Assembly: GCA_004802705.1 (NCBI GenBank)
Contig: SGPL01000341.1
Coordinates: 1 to 37,458 of the forward strand
DNA length: 37,458 bases
Direction: 5' to 3'
From: Bondarzewia mesenterica
Lineage: Eukaryota; Basidiomycota; Agaricomycetes; Russulales; Bondarzewiaceae
The translations under genes and the position numbers were made by a program. The notes under the pieces were generated by a model, which saw only the letters and a program-made list of their open reading frames with translations, made no database searches and was not told the DNA's origin. Below are positions 21,960-32,061 of the stretch, piece by piece (position 1 is the stretch's first letter; every line of letters starts with the position of its first letter).

Positions 21960-23882
21960 GAGTGCAACTGAGAAATGGTAAGTCGGGGAAGAGGGGGGAG
22001 AGCAGGAGAACGAGCCGGGCTATAAAGCAGGGAGGAACATTGTAGCCGCGAGTCCCGCCAGGACGGCGTAAAGGCGAGGAGAGTTGATACATGGCAGCAA
22101 TCTAGATGGAAAAAAAAAATAAGAAAAAGCGGGTTCTTTTGGAAGTTGGAATTGCAACGAGATGGGAGGAACGGTTCCAAGATCTCAGCCACCAAAGTTT
22201 TGCCAAAGTTCCTTGACTATTCCTTTTTCCGCTGGCCACGGTCGACCGCCACCCTTCTTTTTCCTCCACATCCGTCCCTCATCCAGTCAACCGCTCGAAA
22301 CTCTAAAGCCTCCTCCTCCTCTTACGTACCTTTCCTCCCATTTGTTCTCTCCCGACGACCGTCCAAATCTCGTTTCGCAAGGCGATCAGCCAACAATCAA
22401 AATCTACCCGCCTTCGTACACTTCCTCGAGCTCGGCTTCGTCTTCTCGTGCATCACTCAACAGTCACCCAGGGCCTCGCGATATGGAAGTCCGTGCTGCA
22501 CACCCAATCACCGTTCCACGGGCCCAAGGGATTCAAGTTGACGCTCCCGACCGCGGTGTCACGACGCAACGCGCTTGTTGCGGGATCCAGGAACGCAGAT
22601 AATTACAAAAATTACAAACAATTCATGTCACACTATGGTCACAATCGGTCACACATGTCAAGCCTTTTTTTTTTTTCTTACCGGTTCTTACCGTCAAACC
22701 AAAACAGAAAAATATGGACCCCTATGCACCACCATCTTTGAACGTAGGAATGTCATCAAAACTCAATCCGAGAGCTCAACGTAGCCTAGGTGTTTGCCAC
22801 CATCCGTCCCCCTCCCCCACAAAAATTTGCTCGTTATTCACGGGGTTCCGGTCATCCGACCGATCGTTTAGTCCGCGCGCCGTCGTCTTGTCGAACTCAA
22901 TGGCCAGTTCGGGCACGGTTCGGCGCGCGTCGGTCTCCGTCGATGAAGGTACCATTCCAGACTGTACTGGCACTATCATTGGCGGTACGGTATCAGGTAC
23001 AGCTCAGATCGCTGTCCCCCTTGCTCTTGCTCAACGTTCAACCTTGCCATACTTGCAACAATCAATTCGCCTACATACACTAACCTGAAGTCAGGTCAGA
23101 TGACTCAGGCATTACCCGTATACGCAGTCGCGAGGGCGTCGGGGCTCATTCGGACTAGAACTCCCACTCCGACCGGACCGTTGAAATTGCACGTTAAACA
23201 CTCTGCGTACATATGTTGCGCTTTGTGACTCCAGCCAACGATCTGGCCCGTGTCGATCGTTTCGCGATTTATCGAGCGACTGGCTGCGAATGGACGCTAG
23301 ACGCGAGCACGCGACGTCGCATTTCAGATGGCGCTGATAATTAGCAGAGCAAGATGGGGGACGGGGTCGGGTAAACGGTAGATAGATCATGTCTGAAATT
23401 GGCAAAATCAAGCTGCGATCGTTCAGTCGCTATGTATATCATAGTACAACCTAGTAGTACGACCCTGGACTGATTTTTTTTTAAATCTGGGGCTCACTGA
23501 GTTTCTCCCCCTATTACTGCGATATGGCGAGCCTTGCGAACGCCAATAACATAGAGGCCGTGCGCGTACTCTAAAGCTAATCGCGTCTGTTGAAGATTGC
23601 AAGGTACTGTAACGAATCACGATAGACGGCGGTTTCGCCGGTGACTGGTGAGGCACGCTTTTTAATCACCAACGACCAATGGCCATGGATGGACGATTTT
23701 GGCTTGTCAATTGACGGGCGAGTGCCTCGGCGAACGCAAAAAAGAGAGAGAAAGATCTGACGGATTGAAGAATCCAGAAGCGATAGACCTGTAGATTACA
23801 GAAGAGAATGCGGTACATGACTTGCGTAAGGAGGGTATCGAAGTCGAACAAACGAGCCGGAGCGAGGAGAATCGGATTCGCG
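21960..23882. other. Upstream region of the Zn2Cys6 gene
   Basis: 1.9 kb between the regulator's start and the 3' end of the roadblock gene. The + strand is strongly pyrimidine-rich at about 22220-22420, which in fungi often precedes a + strand start site. The frame after it (22448-22741, +, 97 codons) has G/C-rich third positions up to about 22600 but no recognisable domain. I list no gene; a small + strand gene or a promoter-associated transcript remains possible. Confidence 0.4.
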
Positions 23883-24365
23883 TTATGTCGTTGGATCGTG
23901 GAGCACTGCTAAGAGATATCGCTTGTCTAGATTGCAAATCGAATGGACGAATGAGTAGCAGACGACGCATGACAGAGCTAAAACTGCGCGATGGACTCAC
24001 CTGGTGATATCATGATTTCATGTCGTTTTGTACGAATGCGCATGAAGCGTATTTCGTCCTGCGACACGCCGTCGGTCAATGCTCCGCCTGTTCAACAACA
24101 CGCGTAGACCATCAGAGAAAAAAAAGCTGCGACTCACCCCTTCGTTTGGCTCGTCGCTGACCTCGATCAGCGCCGCCTGTACACCCTCCACCATCTTCCC
24201 GATCGCTGTTGCATACTTGCGTCCCTGTTCCCCCTCGAACACGACACCCGAATGCCGGATGATGCTCACGGGATGCCCGCGTGACAATAAAAGATACCCC
24301 AGCACAGACCGATGACCTGACAGAAGCGTCAGAGTCTGTTCAAGCTCTGGTGGCGGAGGGATCAT
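23883..24365 (-). CDS. DYNLRB: Roadblock/LC7 dynein light chain
   Basis: Light chain that dimerises and binds the cytoplasmic dynein intermediate chain, contributing to cargo and motor assembly on microtubules. Three exons, 24365-24138, 24058-24001 and 23926-23883, give 109 residues, close to the usual 95-110. Landmarks: ELEQTLTLLSGHRSVLGYLLL at the start, YATAIGKMVEGVQAAL in the middle helix, DEIRFMRIRTKRHEIMISP (strand pair) and DKRYLLAVLHDP at the end, all matching the family. Exon 2 needs the acceptor at 24060-24059; an earlier AG (about 24091) would shift the frame. The start at 24365 leaves a short Pro-rich lead-in. It is divergent from the ATG14-like gene, with 321 bp between start codons. 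Confidence 0.9.
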
Positions 24366-24686
24366 GGATGTCGATGTCGATGGTGCGTTGGTCGCATGGG
24401 TTGGGGAGAACGACGTTCGTGCGGTGGGGGGTAGGAGTGTCGCGTTGAGTGCCTAATGTACCGTTTTCGAAGTGTCGAATAAATCCAGCGGTGGGGGGAC
24501 GCGAGGGGAAGGACGTACCATAGTGAGAGGGCTCGCCAACGAGAACTGCTAAAGGAGCCTCAGTTACAACTGCCGTCAATAGTCCTCTCGTCCAATCAGA
24601 ATGTTCGCACGTGATCCGATCGCAATCAGTCTTCTCAGCGACCTTGGAGTTCCTTACAACTTGTCATCCACAACCACTATGTCACC
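24366..24686. promoter_or_regulatory. Divergent promoter region, roadblock / ATG14-like
   Basis: 321 bp between the two start codons serve both genes. No TATA box is evident on either side, in keeping with constitutive genes. The 24340-24579 minus-strand frame is out of frame with the roadblock protein and shows no domain. Confidence 0.5.
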
Positions 24687-26382
24687 ATGGATTGCCACAA
24701 CTGTGAACTAAAACAGAGGCAATTCTATTGTGACAACTGTCTCAGATCACAGTGCGTATACTTCTTCATATCTAATATTCCTGAATTTCCTCGTAGGTCA
24801 TTGTGTTCTGAGGTGCCACTCAAAAGTCTACGCGACTTTCGCTTGCAGGTACAACATGTAATCACGGATCGCGATGAACAGGTACAGAAAGCAATTGAAG
24901 CACTGGGAAATATTGAAGGCGCGCGCCTACGGCGTGCGGATGTAGCCAGCGGGCAGGAGCGATTAGAGGCAATTCAGAGCGCGCTCGCCAAGCTGAAGAA
25001 GGACAATGACAAGAGTGCGTACTACCTCCACGCGTCGGCCTCGCGAAAGCATAATTTTAATGAAACCCAAACATGATATGCGCGCTGCGTAGCGCATCAG
25101 CGTCTCAGATCTTTGCGCGAGAATCTCGCCACGCGACGTCGCACGCTCTCACAGGCAAAGCTCTTGCCTTCCATGCCTCTGGACCAGCTGCTATCGCGTG
25201 AGACGAAGCAACTCACCGCGCGCTCCGAGACGCTCGCGAAGGCACGCGGTGGCCTTGTGTCAGAGCTTGTCGAAGTCTTCAATATCGTCGAGGTAGGTGG
25301 GCGCCCACCCATCGGCGGTAAAGCCGGCATCAAAGGCGAGTGGACCATCGGTGATTTAGTGCTACCCGTGCCCGGTGACATTCGTCGTACGCAACTTCCC
25401 TCGAGTCGCACCAGCATTAGTGAGAATCTTTGTGATCATGACTGGTTGGTTCTTTGTTCGTGTAGGATATCCTCCGGATCATATGAATGCTGTCATCACG
25501 CACATGGTCCATTTTCTTGGACTCTTGACATTCTATCTGGGCATCCAACTCCCCTTTCAGATCACCTGGAGCGGCGGTAAACTTGGTGTAGGGCAACCTT
25601 GGATCCGTTCGATCAAAGGGACAGAGTCAGGCAGCTGGGCCAAGTAAGCTGTGCCCACGATGCAACATCTCTCACAAGCACGACTCACCAAATGTTACCT
25701 TTTTCTCCCATAATGCAGATGGACATCGAAACACTGTCTCCATGTCTCATCATCTACCCCCGCGCCTGGAACTTTGACGACCGAATCGGCACGCGACGCC
25801 TCCACCCCCTCACACCCGGTATCCACGTCCGACTCTTACATCGAAGCCCCTGTCGTCTCGCAATCTTCATTCACGACAGCATACGCCATGCTCCTCTACG
25901 ACGTTTGCTATCTCGCGCACACACAGTCCGTCGACATCCCACTATCCCAAGCCGGCGACGTTCTCAGCAACCTCTGGGCCGTGTGCTGCTCGGCGGATCT
26001 CGGACGGTACGTCTACCTCTCTATCTCCATATCCCGCACTCTCAAGACAATCAATCCCCACTTTGCCGTTCACATTTCCGATGTTTCCGACCCCTTGCTT
26101 ACCCTGACAATACATCAAAACGCGCGACATGACAGACGCTCACACCGCACAAATCCGCTCCTCCCGCCCCCGACGCCTCCCGCTTTCCCCCTCGACTTTG
26201 CCCAGCTCCTTCAAGCGACCGCCGCCACGCCAACCTCGCGCGCACGCCCGTCCCGACCGAAATCCTCCAGGACCAGTGAACATCGCGTTTCGATTTCAGA
26301 CTCCGGCCGGCCGTCACAGGAACGGATAGCTGAAGAGGAGGAATGGCATCTCATTGACGACACCGACGAGCCTGGGCCCTAA
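24687..26382 (+). CDS. ATG14: Atg14/UVRAG-like autophagy protein (PI3-kinase complex subunit)
   Basis: Probable Vps34 PI3-kinase complex subunit that directs PI3P production at autophagosome or endosome membranes. Six exons: 24687-24751, 24827-25018, 25109-25386, 25466-25643, 25719-26006 and 26136-26382, in phase, 415 residues. The N-terminus carries a CxxC pair repeated (CHNC, eight residues, CDNC), as in Atg14/Barkor. A charged helical region from about residue 22 to 140 (DRDEQVQKAIEALG, SLRENLATRRRTL) should be coiled coil. Then come LVSELVEVFNIVEVGGRPP, GEWTIGDLVLPVPGD, YPPDHMNAVITHMVHFL and GGKLGVGQPWI, the conserved core of fungal Atg14 proteins. The tail ends in an acidic EEEEWHLIDD segment. 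Atg14 versus the Vps38/UVRAG branch cannot be settled by eye. The donor after exon 2 (GTACTA) is the least certain junction. Confidence 0.85.
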
Positions 26383-26993
26383 CGCAGACGCTCATCAGTC
26401 ATCGCACATCGCTATCTTGTTTTTCTGTTCTGTCTTTTGTTTGTCACATTTGCTTACTGTAGCTTTATTTATACAAACCAATGCATGTGTATCTATTAAT
26501 CCTAGAATCAGCATGGGGGGTACAGTGACGGGTCTTCGTAAAGATTATACAGTTGAATTCCTATTGCCACATACATGCCCCAACTTGGCAGCTCACAGAA
26601 CAGATATTATTGCACGTCACAGCAATAACAACAAATGCTGGGACCGCATCGAATATTAGATTGAATATTGTGATCTGGTAAAAAAAGTAGAGATTAGTAG
26701 CAAAGCCCAAGCCAACTAAAATAAGGAATCTCCACGGCAAAGCAAGGAAAAGCAGACTGAAACCGGAAAAAAGAAACGAAGATAAACGGGGACACGGCCA
26801 GCTGACTCGGGGCCTCAAAGATCCCCGTCTACTGCAATCGAAGCGTTTCAATGGGACCAAGTGTCATGTTCGCTCCTTCGGCATCCTCCCACCCCTCGGG
26901 GACGCAGACGCGGTCCCGAAGGAGGGGAATCGGTGTTAGGGACCCTCGGGGAACACGTTCTCTGCGCTGCCTTTTGCTCCGACGACAGCAATC
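26383..26993. other. Convergent 3' flanks of the ATG14-like gene and the P450
   Basis: 610 bp between two convergent stops, AT-rich in its first half and likely to hold both 3' UTRs. Short open frames have no features. Confidence 0.5.
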
Positions 26994-29576
26994 TCATCCG
27001 CGGAACTCCAGACGGCTCGCGCGGGATTGAAAATCGACGTCGAAGACTTTGATGTGGCTGCGGAGATTTAAAGTCAGCACGATATCACTTATCGGGATAG
27101 TGTGTACTTCGTGTGATGACGAAATTGTGTGGGAGGGAGAGACGGACGGACGGCCACGCAGCCTGCGGAAGGTGATCGCGAGGCATGATATGAAGTGACG
27201 GCTATTGAGTACCATAAACACACAGGGCGTAATGGAAGAGGAAGGGGTGGGGGTGGGGAGGACGTCACTTCGAGATGTAATGAATGAAACCTGTTCCATA
27301 AAGATTGAAATTTGGTGGGACGGGAGTGACGGGACTGGGATATAATATCGTCATGATGTGGATGAAGGGAAGGAAAAGGAAAGGCGATCACGAAGCGCGG
27401 AAGTAAGGGGAAGGGAAGGGGAAAGTATGTACTGTATGTGAGAGAAGGTGGGAGGGAGTGGGTACCGCATACAAAACGGAGAAGGACACACCTCGTTATT
27501 CCAGTCGTAAATTCGATTTTCCTCTGCGAAGCCGCAACTGCGTCGGACTTCGGTGAGATGTCGAAGTGAGCGAGTATGTTTGCCATGGCTACCAGCATAG
27601 ATACCTCGGCAAAGGACGAGCCTTCGAGGGGCAACGCAGATGGGACCAATATAGAAGGTGGACAGCATACGGAGTGCACCCGAAATCAATGTGTTCAGGT
27701 GGATTGGTAAGGGCCTGACGCAGTGAGGAGACAGGCTAAATAGCACGTACCGGGGCAGACGCGACGACCGAATCCAAAAGCCAGCTCACGGGGATCCAGC
27801 TGTATCTTCTCTTCTGCTCTCGATTCGCCAGCAACTTCCTCTTCTCGAGCTTCCGAGCCAACAGTGAAGAACCGGTCAGGGTCGAAGACGAACGGATCTG
27901 GGTATGTCTGAGGATCATGCATGATGGACCTGACAACCCGTGCGTGAGCCCGAGCCGACACTCCCGGTAAAAGGTTTAAATGCAAGACAATTGTTCTACG
28001 CACCATACATTCGCAATAACAGTTGCATCCTTCGGGATCAGATAACCAGAATATTCGTCATCTTGAATGACCCTGTGCGGCAGCGCTGGAACGATCATCC
28101 AACCAAGTACCGAATAAATTTCATTGTAGGGAGATGGATGAAGAGAATCAAGGCTCACCGAGAGGTCCGACAGGGGCGTATCGTAAAAGCTCTTTTAAGA
28201 TGCACTTGAGGTATTCTAGGCGTTCGACGTCTGCAAATGTCGGGGCGTGGTCTCGACCTAGGATGCGATCAATTTCCTCTTGTGCACGTCGTTGGATGCG
28301 TGGGTGAAGGGCCATGAGCATTATAAAAGAGATAAGGGCGGAAACAGTCTACAAAGACAGGTTCACCCTGTGTTCCCTTGATCGCATAAGCGTCGCACTC
28401 ACGGTATCGGCGGCTCCGGCATACAGTGCGGCAGCACACCATTTGACAATGTCTTCGTCTTCCGTGCTCACCGGAGTCCCAGACTCAGTACGTAGCTGAC
28501 GTGAACTGAAGGACTCAGTGAAGTGACCGGAGGCCTAGTTCATAGTGACAAATGGTATGTTAGAGATATTTTCGCCATATCAGTCACCCAGGCGCTCCGT
28601 TCAACGCTTACCATCTGTTTTTTGACCCATTCATGGGGCAATTCCGTGAGCGCCTCCAGACGATGCCGCCACATAGCAGTCTGGCGTTTGAAGTCGGCGC
28701 CAGGAATCCACGATGGGACGAATCGCACTGGTTAGCATCAATGTATCCCTTCAGGTTCGCTTCAAAGGACAATGGAGCAGGACTGGATAACGCACAGAAG
28801 GGAAATCCATGGTCAACTAACCATCTACCAGGCGCCGACGCCCAGCCTGTTATCTTCGACGATTCTTCTGCAGCCTGGAGAAAGAAATCATCTTGCTGGG
28901 TGACAGAGTACCCGAACGCAACTTTCATGATAATAGCGACAGCATGCCTTGATTGATACTTGTTAATTTCAGGTGTCAACCGTGTAATTCTGACAAAGCG
29001 AGACTACCTTCGTACATGGCCTTCCAACCTCTGGGGTGCCTCCTCGATTCCCTGAATGAGAACTTTTGTCTCTTCCTCCAGGATGCCCGCATACTCCTGT
29101 GTGGCACGGGGGCTCAAACCATTATGCAATACCTTGCGATAACGTCTATGCCGCTCATCGGTTCCAGAAATATTGAACACCGTCCGACCACGCCCACATA
29201 GGTCGTGGACCATCCACAGCTTTGGACGATCAGAATACAGTATGGCACGCTTATTGAGGAGGTCATGGACGGCTTTTCGCGTGTTAAGTACTACTAGCCG
29301 GCGGTTGTACACACGAAATGAAATTACATCTCCTGCATTCAAAATTAGAAGTGTAAGCGGTAGCGTCCAGAGTGTAGTCTCCTCACCATAGGTACGACTC
29401 CAAGCCGCGTATTGTTTCCATGGTTCAATTCTGCTAAGTAGTGAGGCCACACCTGTGAAGAAGGCTCCTTGAGGGCCGGGAGGTAGAGAAAGTCTCGAGC
29501 GCTGGTGGAAATGGTAGAAAATGAAGGCGAGCAAAAGGGCAGCAGCTATTATACCAATGGAACGTGGCGAAGACAT
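26994..29576 (-). CDS. Cytochrome P450 monooxygenase
   Basis: Membrane-bound haem monooxygenase of the endoplasmic reticulum; substrate unknown. Ten exons: 29576-29387, 29332-29008, 28947-28796, 28727-28612, 28534-28403, 28348-28159, 28085-28004, 27929-27751, 27621-27492 and 27057-26994, all GT-AG and in phase, 519 residues. An N-terminal membrane anchor (IIAAALLLAFIFYHF) is followed by the proline hinge LSLPPGPQG. The oxygen-binding I-helix motif AGAADTT lies at about 300-306, ExxR is ELLR at 358-361, the PERF-region is FDPDRF, and the haem loop is FGFGRRVCPG with the ligand near Cys454. The C-terminus, FTTGITSHIKVF, matches the usual P450 ending. The last intron is 434 nt, far longer than the others. 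It resembles large basidiomycete families near the O-methylsterigmatocystin-oxidoreductase-like group, which does not predict substrate. No biosynthetic partner genes lie beside it. Confidence 0.92.
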
Positions 29577-29618
29577 AGTGTAGGACGGACGAAGGCTCAG
29601 GGGCAGGCTACCACCTCG

Positions 29619-29627
29619 AATATATAA
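29619..29627 (-). promoter_or_regulatory. Probable TATA box of the P450 gene
   Basis: TTATATATT on the minus strand, 43-51 nt upstream of the start codon at 29576. The very short implied leader suggests transcription starts almost at the ATG, or that the true element is further upstream. Confidence 0.4.
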
Positions 29628-31925
29628 CCAAAATGTTTACCACATAGCCTCAGTTGCCGTGAATTAACTAGTCATCATCTAAAAATTGCACGAGAGGGTA
29701 GTGTTCTGGTATGTCGTCCCTGACTCCCAGCGATCCGAGTCCGGCGTGATTTCGTTCCCTGCGGAGCAACAGGCCGAAGGAGGTAGCAGCTCCATTCCAG
29801 GGATTACGGTATCAAGCTTCCTCCACAGCGCCGGGAACGGAACGGAACCTAAGTTTGAACACCGTATAGAGCAGCAAGAGAGTCTGGAGGATCCAGGCGA
29901 AAAGCTCATAGGCTCGCCGCTGACCGGAGACGAAGATGCTCCACGGATCACAAATTTCGATGCAACGTAAAAGAAGAGGTCACCGTCGGTTTGAAAGCGT
30001 CGGAGGAGTACTATGAGAATTTCTAGATGAGTACATCGGCGCGGAGGTGAAGTGAAAAAAAAGGCTCGAGACAGAAGTATTTCTGGAGGAGGATGTCTGC
30101 GGTAACCGGTGGGTCCGGGTTGAGTCGCGTAGCCTGGTAGTCAATTGATTTGATGCACAGTTAATATTCCGAGTTGAGGTGAAAAGACGAGATAGCATAG
30201 CACGAACTAGTCTCGGGAAGTAAGTTCTCCTAATGAGTCAAAAACAAGAACAAAATCCGCACTCTCAGCGAAATACTCGGGACATTTGAATGAGTCCGCT
30301 GATGCAAGTAGCAACATGCATATCGAGGAAAGGATAGACAGAAGCTAGATGGATAACACAAACTCACTGTCCATTCCCGTCGGCGTCGATCAAGCGACGG
30401 AGGATGACCTAAAAACAGAAATGACATCTCATAAAATATGAGACAATTGATAGAGTCTAGTCATGCTATGCACAGTGCACCGTTTGACGGCAGTTACAAG
30501 AGCAGTTTACGGCGGCGAGCGATGGTGAAGGCATGAAACTGAAACGGAAAACTCAGCGCCCCCGTGCAGTTGAGTCCGCGTCGGGCACGTGTAGGCAGTG
30601 ACTAAGTTATAATTACGTAACCACAGATTCGGAGGCTACTTTTCAACATTTCATGCACATACTGACAACACTTTGTAACAGAGATCTTTCGATTGCTTCG
30701 TATCGGCGCTCAACGTTCAACATCCACTGTGAGCTCAGTTCATGACAGTTGAGTCTCGCTATTTTTGCTTGACAGATCTTCAGCTCAAGCTCTATGCTTC
30801 ACCTGGGGAACGAGCTCAGAGAAAAAAAAATCAAACCGGGACTGTCAAAGGCATTTCGATCTAACAAACGTCGAGATTTGTGGGACTTTATGGTGGAAAA
30901 AATACGAGTCAGCGAATTCGCGGCTTTGGCGCAATTTGAATCACGAGATTGACTCTTGAGAGCAAGCAGCAGGTGATGGGAATCAACTTCCACATTTGTT
31001 CATCCTCTCTACATGGATCGTTTCTATTCCTGCGAAATCCTGGATATTTATGCTGCTGGACCTTCAAAAGTCTAATCTTGCATATGCGCGTCCCTGTATA
31101 CTCATCTTCAGGCTAGAGTGTCCGTCTCTGCTCGTGCTCGATGCTTGCCTATGCTCTCTTTCGACTCGCGTAGAGTACTTCTTGCCTGAACCCTCCATGG
31201 TCGTGACGGTGGAAAATATACACACTGAATACCTCAGCAGACAGAGAGGCATGCGAATGCTTCTCATTCCCCGACTTGATGCACATGGTTTCTCACCTCA
31301 CTGTCTCTTCGCTCGTACCTGGATATTTACGTCCACGGGCTTCAAACGTATACTTTGTCTCACCGACTCCCACATTCATGACTAGAGCTTGAGTCAATCA
31401 GGTCGATCAGCTAGAGGAAATTTGATGTAAAAAACAAACTTTCGCTCAGCTCAACTGGACGCAGTCTGTGAAAATCGCGTCTTGCTTCCGTGCCTACACA
31501 AGTTGTTCTTGGATCGTTCGTCAATCGTTTTTATCATTGAATTCACTCATGGTCTGAAGCTTCCATTAGATCCATCCTATCGCCAATGCCAAGTCCTTCT
31601 GTCTTACCTGGGCTTTTGGCTTCAACATATCTGTGCTTACGTTTCTCTATATATGATCATCGGCGAGAACGACAGCGTGCTACGGCACGCCCACTTCCGC
31701 CTTGGCATTACAGAACCAGCTCACTTGGATGCGTGCTTTGCCCTTTTGTGGATCGTGCTCTTGTTTTTTTCTCCAGCGCCCACTGCTGCCTTGTGCCATG
31801 CTTCCGGGGTGCTTTCAGTTGGCTTCGGTTTTGCATGCCTTGCAGTCAGTCTTCCGATCTCACCTCTCTCACGACGCCCATCTGCATACTGATCACGCTG
31901 GCTCCATCGCGTCTTCGAGCCTGCG

Positions 31926-31933
31926 TATAAAAA
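31926..31933 (+). promoter_or_regulatory. Probable TATA box of the fungalysin gene
   Basis: TATAAAAA about 130 nt upstream of the start codon at 32062, with a C/T-rich leader containing tctcgt/cctcct tracts before the ATG. This is the best core-promoter match in the window and suits a strongly inducible secreted protease. Confidence 0.6.
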
Positions 31934-32061
31934 GTGAGAGCCAGGGCCGAGTGTCTCTCAGACGTCGACCTCTGTGCGAATTCATCGCCTTCCTCCTCGA
32001 CATCACGCTCTAGGCCATCTCAGCGTACAGCCCAAACAACATCGTCCCTGTCTGAACATCA

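Larger units (their letters stand above)
29577..32061. other. Shared upstream region of P450 and fungalysin genes
   Basis: 2.5 kb between two divergent starts. Open frames of up to 136 codons (for example 31482-31892, +) are low in family features and pyrimidine-rich, as expected of promoter DNA. A weak imperfect repeat around CTGGATATTTA occurs near 31038-31080 and 31318-31357. I see no gene. Confidence 0.45.

Noticed and set aside
22162..22741. Overlapping + strand frames following a pyrimidine-rich tract
   Set aside because: Low-complexity Ser/Pro translation upstream and an unassignable 97-codon frame; kept only as a possibility in the gap entry.
29679..29970. Open frames on both strands upstream of the P450
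   Set aside because: Mutually overlapping, Ser/Pro-rich, no domain; neither strand is favoured.
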